In this document: one piece after another, positions 36,200 through 48,129 of the stretch | How the letters are laid out: every line of letters starts with the position of its first letter | How positions within the stretch are numbered: the stretch's first letter is position 1 | Assembly (NCBI GenBank): GCA_037447655.1 | Contig: JBBHKE010003498.1 | Location: 1-64,000, forward strand | Reading direction: 5' to 3' | Length of the DNA stretch: 64,000 nt | From: Zygnema cylindricum | Lineage: Eukaryota > Streptophyta > Zygnematophyceae > Zygnematales > Zygnemataceae | Position numbers and translations under genes: made by a program | Notes under the pieces: model-generated | Databases searched by the model: none | What the model was told of the DNA's origin: nothing | The model's input: only the letters and a program-made list of their open reading frames with translations

Positions 36200-37709
36200 G
36201 TACACTTTACAGGAGGAATATGTACTTCGTACGCCTTTTTGGAGCCAAGAGCGAAGCTGCCCAATAGTTTAGGGGAAGAAGTCCAGTAGGAGCCCGGCAT
36301 CACACGCGTGGCGGCGTGACCAGCACGGCGGACTGACACGCGTGCGGAACAAGCAAAAAACGAACACGCGGCGACAAACAGTTGGTACTGGTTGCGCAGA
36401 TCTCGCTAATAGTTGAAAAGTGCGAACATCTGCAAACGTTAATAGGTCGTTTGGCGTATCAATACGTATTATACACGTAAAATAGAGATACTATGCGTAT
36501 AGAACGAGCTACCCACATATAGCGTTTCCCGATTTTTCTCGCACATTTGTTTGCCGTCCTCGGCTTCCCGCGTCACAATGTCACTATGCTCGATGAGCTT
36601 GCTGGCTGACGGCTGCTACACGCAGATTCCCTCGAAACGTCCCACTTGTTGGGGGCTGTGTGACCTTTAGTTCATCTCCCGAAGTAATCGAACCAATCGG
36701 TGAGCAGCATTAACGTATCTCAAGGTGCTTTTTAGAGTGTCACACTGCTTGTACTCTACCGTTTGTCGTGTATGCGTGTACATTGTAAAAACGAATCAGA
36801 TCTTATAACAGATACTATGTAGTGTAAAGATCCTATATTTTGGTAAGGGAGATTTCCACCCACGGCTGATTTCCATCAGCACCGCGTTTGAACGGACATC
36901 GTTGGCAGTTAGAGACCGTTGACGTCGATAGGACATTCCGTACACTTTCAAGCATAGATCAAAAACTTGTCTAGTACACGACATTAAAGTTCGAGCTGAG
37001 ACTTCGAAATATCTTTCGTGCAACACGAGCTTCTGGTACGGTCCTTACAAGAGAGAAGCAAAAGTGAGCACGAGTTTGAAATATCTCCGTACAACACGAG
37101 CTTCGGGTACGATCCTCACCAGAGGAAAACAAAATTGAGCGCATCCCGCTACCCATTTGCGATCCCGATACATCCGTGCAGCCGGCCGTACTGTTCCGTT
37201 TCCGTGTCATCTTCGCGCGTCGGCTATTACAACGCTTCGGGTGCTCTGCTGACGCGCACCTTCGGTCCAAATTCCAAAGCCTGGAACCTTTTGAACCGGA
37301 GGTTTGACGAAGTGCCGCGCACCTTCGCCGTACAAGTTTACCTTTTTGGCGCAAAGCGCCGTACGGCCGAAGGCTGAGTCAGAAGGTGCGAAGCAGCAGT
37401 TGCGTCGAAGCTGCAAAGGTGGACGCAAAGTCGGTCTTCGAACCAAACGCGGGGTCCAAATGTCGCTGCTCCCCTGGGGAGGAGCGAATTCAAGTGCTAC
37501 GTGCGGTTCACTTCGTCGCATCGAAAACACGCTTCTAAGGGTGTGTTCCCATGTGTTGAAGTAAGGATTTTTTTTGTCTTTTTCTTCCAAAACAGAGCCT
37601 GCAGCTACAATCTTTTACCGTACAAAAAAAATGTGAAAACCATAATACAATTTGAAACTTAAAATGTACTACAGCTTGTCGTTTTGATTCATCTTCAAAC
37701 TTTATCTAA

Positions 37710-39432
37710 GGGTATTTTCTAGTGTTGTGTATCGGTAAGGATTTTCCGATAACCGATATGGGCCATTTTTCGGGGACCCGATAATCGATATATTGGTACA
37801 ATATATCGCTATCGGTCTTATCGCCGATAAGTAGCCGATAATATCGGCTCCTTATCGGCGATAAATCCGATAACGATAACTATCGGCGATAACTGTACGA
37901 ACCGTACAGATAAATGTACGGCCTGTACACTCATATGTACGTCTTATTCCCCCGACAGTAGCCGGCTTAATATATGTACGGCTATAGTACGGATCTAGTT
38001 AAAGCGATGTACCTTCCACATCCGACGCCGTGGCTTTGTCCCTTTCTTTTTTGAGATCCACTAAAAACCTGCCACGTGTCAATCCATCGACTTTTTTGGC
38101 CAAAGCCGCCAAAAAAGCCATTCTGAGATGTCGGCGCTCACGCTGACCGTCCGCTCTTATTTTATCATTGAATGTCGTCCGTTCGATTCTAGCCGCGCGC
38201 ATAATGTTATTCTGCATCCGTTGTACTTTGAGACCGCCGTCTTTTTACTGTTTCATGGTAATCAGTTTATCGGTACAATTCCGTACATTCCCGTCAAATT
38301 TATAAACAGTTAACCGCCCAAAAAGTACTACAAAGTGCAACGTATTTTTTCGTCAAATTCCGTACATTTCCCGTAAAATGCCGTACATTTCACGTAAATT
38401 TCCGTTCAGTTTACCGGACAGAAAGCATTCCGGACAGAAAGTACAGAAAGTACAATTATATCGGGACCACTGACCGTTCGATAACGATAACTATCGGTAT
38501 CGGTGTTATCGCGATAAGTTTTTTACAAATACACAACACTAGTATTTTCACATGTAACCGAAACTTAGTCTTGTTACTTTGTTTTTTAGCGAAGATTCTC
38601 CGTACAATTTTCAGAGCATTCGTATGTAAAGAAATGAAATCGTAACTTTAAATTGTGACGGATGTAGACGTGGGTGTAATTTGTGACGATTGTACACGAG
38701 TACAAAACTCGCGACAATCGATGACGTTTACAAAATAGAGACGGTTGTAGACGTCTACCTACTTGTGACATTGTAGATGTTTAGGGTTTGTGACATTTTG
38801 ACGTCACGCGTACTTATGATAGCGTCGACGTCACTAATTCCAAAACATTCCGCCATGGTTTCCCGATTTTGTTTTTTCGTCCGTTCTCACTCTACTTGCC
38901 TTTTTTCATTGCAAGAATTGTGAGATAGACGCGTTAGGTGGAGAGGGAGAGAAAGAGAGGCGCTTTCACCATCTTCGCTTTTGCGAAATGGCGTCAGTTG
39001 GTCGAAACCCCCCTCCACGGGCCCTGTACGGAAAAAAGCGCACGGAAAAAAGTCACGCATAGGTTGGAAACGTGTAGTGGGTTTTTTTTTTGGTACTCCG
39101 CGGACAAAAATTGTCAAAAAATATGACATGTGCGACAACATATTCCTATTCGCTCTCCTTTTTGGACTATATTTAAAATCACCTCGCGAGGTGATTTGAC
39201 GTAAAGTTTGAACGTGTGATGAAAGGACGCGAAAATTGGTTGAAATGCGCTAAATGACAAATTGCATCGCGTTAGTCGACAAACTTACGTACGTCTAAAG
39301 TTTCACTGTAATGTAACTTGTACGGTGCTAATTTCAATTTTTTGGTACGGCTGCGGATTTTCTCGTTTTTTTCTAAGTTATGAAGGAAAACGACACGAAA
39401 TAACTGTAACTTTACCACATGCGAAAATACCC
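37710..39432. mobile_element. Harbinger-like MITE interrupted by a hAT MITE
   Basis: TIR GGGTATTTTC...ACATG on the left (split by the hAT insertion) pairs with CATGCGAAAATACCC on the right. TAA is duplicated at 37707-37709 and 39433-39435. Without the nested 822-bp element and its duplication it is about 890 bp. The right half carries the conserved palindrome (39176-39197). It shows the complete, probably ancestral, state of the locus that is cut short in duplication copy 1. Confidence 0.75.
37720..38541. mobile_element. hAT-type MITE at the right edge of duplication copy 2
   Basis: The same insertion as 28378-29199: 822 bp, identical target octamer GTATTTTC (37712-37719 and 38542-38549). 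Comparison by eye shows about 27 differences from copy 1, far more than in the adjoining 1.3 kb. Confidence 0.9.
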
Positions 39433-39439
39433 TAATAGC

Positions 39440-40103
39440 GACCTGCTAGTCTGATTTAATTTAAAGTAGAGGCAGACAACGGGTTATGTTTTTGCACGTG
39501 TTGTCGAATTTTAAAGCAGCTTTACAAAACACGTGGTACACAAGAAAAAAAACAATTTTCACTGCTCAGACTGTACGTCATTTTCACGTATAAGGGCTGT
39601 GGAGGGGTCTCGAGCAACGGATGCCATTCCGCAAAAGCGAAGTATGTGAAGACGCCTATCTCCCTCTCCCTCTCCCTCTCACACTATCAATTTATCTCAC
39701 GCTTTTTGGAATGAAACACGATAATATTGGTAAACAATCAAAGAGCATTGGAAATTTATCCTTTTAACTACCTTTGGGCATATTTTGATGGTAAGTCGAG
39801 TAAGGAAAGTAGAAAAAATAAAATCCGCAACCATGGCCGAAAGTTCTTGAATCAACGACGTCCACATTGTCACAAGAAAGCATGACGTCACAATGTCACA
39901 AAACCCAAAGCATGTACAATGTCACAATAAATTAGACGTCTACAACCGTCGCTAATTTGTAAACGTAAAAAAATGTTGCGAGCATTGTAGTCATATACAA
40001 CCGTCACAAATTGTACCCACGTATACAAACGTCACAATTTAAAGTAATGATTTCGTTTTCGAACATGGGACAAAAACTTCACTAAGAAACAATGTAACAA
40101 GAC
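39440..40103 (-). mobile_element. Truncated, inverted Harbinger-like MITE fragment
   Basis: Reversed, it matches the neighbouring element at 40107-41037 (TGTTACATTGTTTC, ACGTGGGTACAATTTG-type blocks, and GGTCTCGAGCAACGGATGCC). It abuts that element head to head at about 40105. No clear TIR remains at its distal end. Confidence 0.55.
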
Positions 40104-40106
40104 TTA

Positions 40107-41037
40107 GGGCATGTTCCTATGTAACCATAACTTAGTCTTGTTACTTTGCTTTTTAGCAAAGATTCTATATAATACATTTCAAGTGTTCCCATGTTTCGCG
40201 ACAAAATCTTTACTTTTAATTGCAATGAATTTGGACGTGGGTGTAAATTGTGACGGTTGCAAACGACTTGTCTACAAAATAGCGACGGTTGTAAACATTT
40301 AATTTCTTTTGATATTGTAGATATTTAGGGCTTGTGGCATTTTGATGCCATGCTCACTTGTGATAGAGTCGATGTCACTAAGTCCGCAAAAAAATCACCA
40401 TGGTTTCTTGATTTTTCTTTTCCGTCTTTTCTCACTCTACTTGGAATTAAAATACGGCCAAAGATAGTCAACAAAACATTTTGTAGATATCTCTCGTTAG
40501 TACGATTCTTGTTGTGTTTCATTCTTATAATTGTGATATAGATGCGATAGTGGAAGAAGGAGAGAGGGGGAGAGAGAGAGAGAGAAAAAAAAAGAGAGGG
40601 AGAAAGAGTGAGGCGCCCTCACGAACTTCGCTTTCGCCAAATGGCATCCGTTGCTCGAGACCCCTCCATGCCCCCTGCACACTAAAAAGTAAGTACGCAC
40701 AGTCTAAAACAAACAACGATATTATTTTGTTGTACTCCGCGTACTGCAAAAATGTTTTCAAAATCGTGCGAAGCGTGCCACAACGTCTTCTTGTCACTTT
40801 TAACTTATAAAATCACCTCGCGAGGAGATTTTAGTAAAAGTTTGAAGATGAGAGGGAGTGGCGCGCAAGTGGGTCAAAATGCACAAAACGACAAAACTGT
40901 AATACACTTAAAGTTGGAAGATGACGCAAATTATAATGTGGTATTTTCATTTTTTTGGTACTGTTGAAAATTGTTACGGAATTAGTTTTAGAGGAAAACG
41001 ACAAAAAAACCCTTGTTTTATCATATGGGAACACGCC
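40107..41037 (+). mobile_element. Harbinger-like MITE, about 930 bp
   Basis: The left end GGGCATGTTCCTATGTAACC follows TTA. The right end, reversed, reads GGCGTGTTCCCATATG. It carries the near-perfect palindrome at 40810-40831 and a short AG-rich run (40556-40605). The right target duplication is not intact. No transposase is encoded. Confidence 0.65.
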
Positions 41038-42174
41038 ACAAGTTAGTGTTAAATGAGAACTCACCCTAGCATCTCTTGTTCGCTACAACCCGAATTTAAA
41101 CCGTTAGGCCATAAAGTTTCGAAAAGCATGGTTTGGAATCAGGCCATCGATCGAAGGTGCAAAGCTTTAACCGAAGGTTTGAAATACCATCCGATGCATC
41201 GTACGTTCCTCGAAACCTTTAAAGCCTTCCCAAAACGCATGTGGTTTTTTCTTTAATCTCAATATGTTCGCTCAAACAAGTCAAGAATTACTTTTGCTCA
41301 ACATAAAGAGCTTTTCTCTCTCCTCTTCACTAGTTGAGGTGAGTGCTATGTAGTTTAAAAGTTCAAACTATTGTTGCAGCAGGGGATGCACGAACATTTC
41401 ATAATTATGGGTTGTCATCACTCTATTATAATGTCAACGTACCATTTACATACTTGGGGCTTTCGTACAATCTGTCTTTATTGTTGTAATATTGCAAGAT
41501 CGTACAATATTGTTTATTCGTACGTATTAGTCTTTACTTCCAACTACGTAAAAGCGTAAGCCTACCCAAAAAGACACATTGATTCGCGAGTAGCATTACT
41601 CGGAGACCTAATTTACGACCCTTTAACATGGAATAAAAAATTTCTGCACTTATCGTACATTAATTACTATTTAAGTAATGTCACCAACGATATGACAAAA
41701 GATGTTAGTGTACAATATGGAATGTGCCAGTTTGTCCACAAACTTATAGTAATTTTGTACAAAATAACATAAAAAGTGTCAACAACAACGTTGTCAAACA
41801 ACAACTTCGGCACAGGAAAACGCAACCAGATTCTATTTATGAAAACAAAGGCAATATTAAATTACACGAACCTGTCCTCCCATTTCCTAACATTTACTAT
41901 GTGAACACAAAAAATAGCGACTACATTATGAGAATGTGTATCCAAATAATACTTTTACATGTTGATTAGTATTGATATTTTGTTATCTTTTTGTTATTGA
42001 ACTCATAGTAAACTTCGTAACAACGGTCGGTTAGCTATACTAATATTTTATGTACACTAATGGTTGTTTATGATATAGTTTTAAGCACATTTCAAAAAAT
42101 CAATAGCACAAAAGGTTTAATTAATCGAGTTAGTACAACCAATTCCCATTGAATACATGTATTATTGGGCTCTA
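41038..42174. other. Gene-free AT-rich spacer
   Basis: No coding region is supported. A stretch at about 42040-42160 (GATATAGTTTTAAGCACA) is repeated in diverged form at about 42880-42960. Confidence 0.4.
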
Positions 42175-42626
42175 CATTGTGAATCACTATTAGCGTTAAG
42201 TAGTTTGTGTAAAAAAAATAATTAGTGTTATTAGTTTTTGATTTGGGTTCGTTGCCTTTCGACAAAAAAAAAAAAACTCTAATTTATGTATAACATTGAT
42301 TTAGGAACATTTTTCCATGAGTGTATACGGTTGTGAGAACATGTTCACGTGATTTGCCCCCGTCTTTATCACTAGGAAACAAATCTTAGTGAGATTTTTC
42401 GTGTTGACGCACTCACCTTTGCTGGTCGATGACTTTAAACAACACTCTTTCGATTATACCAAATAACGACAAATTTACACATTTCGTACACAACATTAGT
42501 TAAAAATTGTCCGAATTAGAAGTATTAACGCTAATTCAACAGTACCCATATTACCTTAAAAATCAATCGGAGTTATTAATAATATTTTTAACATTAAGTT
42601 ATTAACGATAATAAGGATTCACTGTG
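42175..42626. mobile_element. Diverged pogo-type MITE, 452 bp
   Basis: The left end CATTGTGAATCACTATTAGC follows TA. The right end, reversed, is CACAGTGAATCCTTATTATC, also next to TA. Composition and repeats (TTAGTGTTATTAG) match the pogo-type MITEs elsewhere in the window. Confidence 0.6.
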
Positions 42627-43155
42627 TAACATACTACACATGGTACGCGTAATCCAACAACATAACCAACATGGATGAATATAATATAGGAACAAAAGAT
42701 TACATCACAAATTTTTATATTTATTTTCAAATGCTATGAATTGCTCATTTTTTGAGGAAACACCAACAGTACAAAATGAGCTTAAAATGCTTCATTGCTT
42801 TTGACACGGAGAGTCAAAACACTCATGTCGGCAACTATGTTTTTAAATTAACTATTAACTTTGATACACTAATAGTTGTTCGTGGTGTAGTTTTAAGCAC
42901 AATTAAAAAATGTCAATATCACAATACTTTTAAGGTAAAATTGTTTGAGTAATTCATACTTATTTTATTAAATACCAGTCTTATTGAATGCTCTTGTAGA
43001 ACACGGGATACTTGCAAACCAATAATATAACTAACATGGATACAACTGAAATTGGGATAAAGTAATACACAATTATATCAAAGTTTTTTTTTTATTTACC
43101 TAAAATGTCATATTTTTTTTCATTTTGAAGAAAATACCATAAGTAAAAAACAACC

Positions 43156-43345
43156 TTAATATAGAGAGAGAGAGAGAGAGAGAACGGGAAAATGGAGATG
43201 GGAGACGATAGAGAGGACAAAGGGAGGGGAAAGGGGAAATGGGAGAAGGGAGAACGGAGAAGGCAAAATGGGAGAGGGAAGAAGACAAGATGGGAGAGGG
43301 GAGAAAGAGAGGGTATAGGGAAAAAAAAGAGGAAATAGTTGAGAT
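43156..43345. repeat. Purine-rich low-complexity tract
   Basis: (GA)n runs followed by GGGAGAGGGGAGAAGG-type repeats cover almost 190 bases. The Ser/Pro/Leu frames on the other strand are artefacts of composition. 42627-43155 otherwise shows no gene. Confidence 0.8.
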
Positions 43346-43502
43346 TTTACGCTAGAAAACCTTAAAAGGGGAGAAAAAATTTGAGCGGGAGAGGTGGATT
43401 CGTAAATTTTATCACTCGGACAAGCGTAACAGATTGAAATTTGTTCCGATGGAGATTTTTTGTCTGTCATCGAAACTCATGCCCCTCGGTTTCAGAATAG
43501 TA

Positions 43503-46074
43503 CACCATGAATCGTTATTAGACTAAAGAAATTATTAGTATCAATACTCAAATAGTGTCATTGATGCTAATTTGTGTATCCATCCCATCGTCAAAAAAAT
43601 GTTTAATTGTAATTTCTCCTTAACGCTGATTTAGGTATACAGGATCCGTCGTCATTACATATACATTAAAATAGGTAAAAGTACAAAACTTGACAATGTG
43701 TACCACAAGGCGTCCTTGCCGTGAAATAAATCCATAACTTTAATTTGTGTTTGTTGCTAAACAATCAGTACTCCATGCAGATTTATACACTAAAATAGGT
43801 ACATGTAAATTGGGTCAAATGGTACCGTTGTTGTCCTTTCGTTCAATTGTAAATACAATTGTAATAATGGTTTTTTTCGCGCGCGTGAATATTAATACAA
43901 TAAAAGATGTGCGAGTACAACATAAGACAAATTGTACATTTATCGAATCCTTGTTTCGACCTGTAAAACGCAGTGACAGTATGACTTTAGTACGTTCGTT
44001 CGGTTCAGTTTATTATCGTGTATGAACGAAACTATGACGGCATGCATTCTATGTATTGTTTCGTTTCATTTAACTTGCACTGAATTATGTGAACGATTTT
44101 AGTTTTCCTTGTCATTCGCGTGGATATTGAGCGTTGTATGACGTTAAATATGGACCGTTAACTTTAATAAGGTGCCAGATGGGTTGCTTTATTAGAATTC
44201 ATATATTGTAATACATGCACTTAATTCTAATGTGGATGCGTTTAGTCATGTCAAATTTGTAACGATCCTCATTTTAGTATCATGGTTAATTGTAATTGAG
44301 GGTCCAACATATAACAAACCTCATTTAGGATACATTTTAATTCTAATTGGAGGTAAAATGCCGACGACAGCTGGTCAACCGCCGTCGGAAGATAATCATT
44401 GGCTGTTGCCGAAAAACATGACATGTTTAATGTCCACGTATTTGTAAAGTTGGCCAGTGATCGAAGACGACGATGGAAAAACCGTGTATCGGTGTTACAA
44501 CCATTGAATGTCATCTAATCTAATATTAGCCGTACAACATGTAATTTGGAGGTGTTCCATGGCGTTGTCCATTTTTTTCGGCGACGACGTGATTTTTGAA
44601 ATATTTAGCCAAATTGCTCCAAATTATATTTTTTCCCGCTTTTATTCTCTCGTTTTTTAATATTTACAATAGTGAGGATTAAAAAAACATTCAAATTTTG
44701 AATTTTTGAAAGTGATGGCGATTCCCTCCATCTTTTCCGCAAAAATTTAATTTCGCGAGCATCTCTTCTACTATATAAGTGCATTTGTGAAAATGAGAAG
44801 CACACTACCAATTCTCTGTCTACATTATCTTTGGTTGCCATTTTTTACTTTTACGGCTGCTCTTTCAACTTGTTCATTTAGTGATATTCAAAGTTTGGAA
44901 GTGTGTGGACTCTCACTCAGATTTGGGGTGCCAACTCTGGAAATAGCATCACTGTTCCCCGTAATCCACAAATTGAACACGATATGGAAGACAAGAGGAT
45001 CAACGAGGAAAACGAGTTTCCAAACGAGGAATACGATGAGAAGAACAACGACAAGAGCGAGCCGGAAGTGGAAACGTCGGTTGATCCGGCGGCGATCGTG
45101 GATGGGTTCTTTCAGTCCTCAGGCAATGCTAGAGGACGTGTTGCCCACCGAAAAATTCAACACGTGTTGACCAAGGTTACTCGATTGCGAGTAATAAACT
45201 GGATGTTGAAAGACTGTGAGAAGAACGGGTTGAAAGAACTCATTCCAAGGACCATGAGGAAGTTTCCAGAACATTTTACCGGAGTGTACGGCACAAGTAA
45301 GCATTATCGTCATACCTTACCCCATGTATTAAATGGTTTTATTGCACCTCTTAAAACGGTTTTGGAAATTAAGTTTCGTTGTGACTTTGTAGTAATTGCG
45401 TGTTTTAATGTTGGACCGTCGTCTTACCCACTCGATGTTTGTCCTAATCGCACTTTTCCTCCACATAAGTGCGTGTTTTTTATTGTTGAGGGATGTTCAG
45501 TATTGTGTTTGGCATTTTGTGGTCTTTCTCCTCCATGTGTCGTACGTTGTTATTTTAGGTTCATCGTTTTATCGACGAGATTAACTTGTATCATAGTAGA
45601 CGACAACATCATGTCGTCGGTTCAATGATGGGCGCGACATAATTACGGTATGTATAGTAACACCTCGTTTGGAAAGAAGTTTGAATGACTACCAACAATA
45701 ATTTGGCGTCATCGACGAACCGAGGTTAGAAACCCCTACGCTGGTATTCGCGAATGAAAATCGACAGCGACAACATTGTTTCGACGAGTCTCTGTTGGGA
45801 TACCTGAATATCAGTGAACTGGCGACGACATTTTCTCGTCGCTAGAACGTCCCTTTGTAGTTCGCAGGTCAACGTTTAAATAAGTTGGGAGTGAATAGTA
45901 ACGTAACACAAATTCCAAACTGTTTTAGTAAATGCGCTGAATAAAGTTAGTCTCTTAAGCAATTTTTGTCACACCCTAACTGTGTCTCTGCTTAGTTTCC
46001 CGATAAAGTGTAATTTTCCTTCTTCATAAAGGGCATCCGACCACCATTATAAAAGGGACAAACAATATAAGTAC
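43503..46074 (+). mobile_element. Truncated second copy of the pogo-like transposon
   Basis: The left TIR CACCATGAATCGTTATTAGA follows TA. The sequence then aligns, with substantial divergence, to the reverse complement of 10178 down to about 7500. It covers the 5' noncoding arm (for example AGGATACATTTTAATTCTAA), exon 1, and the CGACGA-rich part of intron 1. It is cut off at 46075 by the copia complex. The rest of the transposase is not found beyond the copia elements. Confidence 0.8.
44903..45296 (+). pseudogene. Pogo-like transposase exon 1 (orphan fragment)
   Basis: Encodes the same acidic N-terminal region and downstream basic helix block as exon 1 at 8377-8761 (MWTLTQIWGAN, VETSVDPAAIVDGFF, KFPEHFTG). 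It ends at the conserved donor CACAA|GTAAGC. The reading frame is open, but no DDE exons follow, so it cannot make a transposase. Confidence 0.8.
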
Positions 46075-47039
46075 TGTAGAAATTAATGGTCTGTTTGAAG
46101 TATTTTCTAGATCTAAATAGAAATATAGAAAGAAGACGAGGCAGTCTACCTCTAACTTCTCTCTTCAACTCTCAAACTTGTCGCAGCCATTCAGAAGTTG
46201 GAGAGGAAGCTGGAGCCATGGCTACCTAGGCTATCCAGAGGTTTACGGGAAAGATATATATTAGTTAATTTACGGTTGGGTTATTTACTAAAAGAGCATG
46301 TGTTTACCACAGGATTTGATCGTGGTACCTGCCGGACGGTAAGCTGCCGGTAGCCGGTAACCTTAACCGTTAAATCTAGACATAGTGTTACGTATTATAG
46401 GGTTTGATAATTACTTAAACATTAATACGTAGGACAGTTCATTTAACTGAAACAGTTTTACGGGAGACATAGATCCAGTAATGTAAAAGTACGGATTACG
46501 GTACGGATAAGAAACGAATACCGCGCATTTATTTCTTTAGCCAAACAAATACCGCTCATGTATTTATTACGGCTACGATTTAATGTGAATTTAATCCGAC
46601 GGCCGGAATTAACGCCGAGATCGCGGAAGAGAATTTCGGCGGTTTGTGGTCATCGCCACATCGGATGACAAGTGGCGAAATTACATTGGATCGTGGTATC
46701 TTCGGAGATTACTACACCGAATTCGGATATGACATGTGTCAACATTTAGGCCATGTCATACAATGTCCGTACAGAAAGTACACCGACAGTTGTACATTTG
46801 TGTACGGAAGTGTACTCTGATTTGCTCCCTACATCACTAGATAGAGTCTATGAGAGAGATAGTACTTAGAAAAATTAGGAGATATGACCCTCTCTCCCAA
46901 AGAGCTTCTGTACAAAAGGTCAACTTTGACCCTCCATAACTTACTGCTCAGGGGAGCAAATTCAGAGATTCTTTTTGCCATCGACTCAGGGGAGTCTTGC
47001 CTTCACAGGGGTGAAGTTGGTCAGAGTTTTTGTCTGCCA
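46075..47039 (+). mobile_element. Ty1/copia LTR, outer left, 3' truncated
   Basis: Starts TGTAGAAATTAA and follows the LTR at 56148-57203 with roughly 10% differences by eye. It stops at GTCTGCCA, about 115 bases before the expected LTR end. Immediately after, at 47046, an LTR in the opposite orientation begins, so two LTRs lie tail to tail here. Confidence 0.8.
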
Positions 47040-47045
47040 GAGTGG

Positions 47046-48096
47046 TGAAACTCTGAGACCTCCATAAGTCCTCAGAGTGGACAGCTTCTTAGAAGCCTCT
47101 AGGATAACCCTGACCCCTTTGTGTTTCAGCAAGAATAACTGCCACCTTGACAGACAAAAAATCTGACCAACCCCACCCTTGTGAAGACGAGACTCCCCTG
47201 AGTGGATAGCAAAAAGAATCTCTGAATTTGCTCCCCTGAACAGTAAGTTATGGAGGGTCAAAGTTGACCTTTTGTACATAAGCTTTTGGGAGAGAGGGTC
47301 CTATCTTCTAATTTTTCTAAGTCCTATCTCTCTCACAGACTCTATCTACTGATGTACGAAACCAATCAGATTACAGTTCCGTACGCAAAAGTACAGCTGC
47401 CGGTGTACTTTACGTACGGACATTGTACGACATGGCCTAGATGTCCACACGTGGTATGTCCGGATTCGCTCCTTTAATCCTCGGAGATGCCGCGCTCCAA
47501 TGTAACATCGCCACGTGTCATCCGATGTGGCGATGCCCACAAACTGCCGAATTCTTCTTCAGCGATATCGGCGCTAATTCCGACCGTCCGATGAAACTCG
47601 CATTTGATTGTAGCCGTAATAAATACATGCGCGGTATTTGTTTCGCTTACGAAATCAATGCGCGGTATTGATTTCTTATCCGTACCACAATTCGTACTTT
47701 TACACTGCCAGATCTATGTATTTCGTTAACAATTATAGTTCAATGATTTATCCTTTGAATTAATGTTTAAATAATTATCGTACTATGAAATACGTAATAC
47801 TACTTCTAGGCTTAACGGCTAAGGCTACCGGCTGTCTACCGCTGTCGGTCGGTAGGTACCAGGATCAAATCCTATGGCCGGCACATACATACCTTTTAGT
47901 AAATAATCCCCTAACTAATATAAATTTCCCGTAAACCTCAGGATAGCCTAGGTAACCATGGCTCTAGCTTCCTCTCCAATTTCTCAGTAACTACAACAAG
48001 TTTGAGAGTTTGGAGAGAGAAGTTAGAGGTAGACTGCCTCGGCTTCTTTATTTATATTCAGACCTAGAAAATACTTTAAAACCATTAATTTCTACA
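47046..48096 (-). mobile_element. 3' LTR of the minus-strand copia element (element B)
   Basis: About 1051 bp, TG...CA, inverted relative to the outer LTRs. The polypurine tract lies at 48097-48107 on the minus strand (AATAAG GGGAG type), exactly before TGTAGA. Contains GTAC-rich promoter-like sequence. Confidence 0.85.
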
Positions 48097-48129
48097 CTCC
48101 CCTTATTTTCTAGTCAATCTTTAATTTCA

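Larger units (their letters stand above)
32243..38549. repeat. 6.3-kb segmental duplication, copy 2
   Basis: Direct repeat of 22902-29207, offset 9341 bases before about 34700 and 9342 after it, because of a one-base A insertion in an intron. It begins 48 bases after the right end of the 3-kb TIR element. Its right edge is the hAT MITE plus GTATTTTC, and then, unlike copy 1, the remainder of the host Harbinger-like element follows. Confidence 0.95.

Noticed and set aside
43100-43470. Ser/Pro/Leu-rich minus-strand frames
   Set aside because: Composition artefact of the purine tract on the plus strand.
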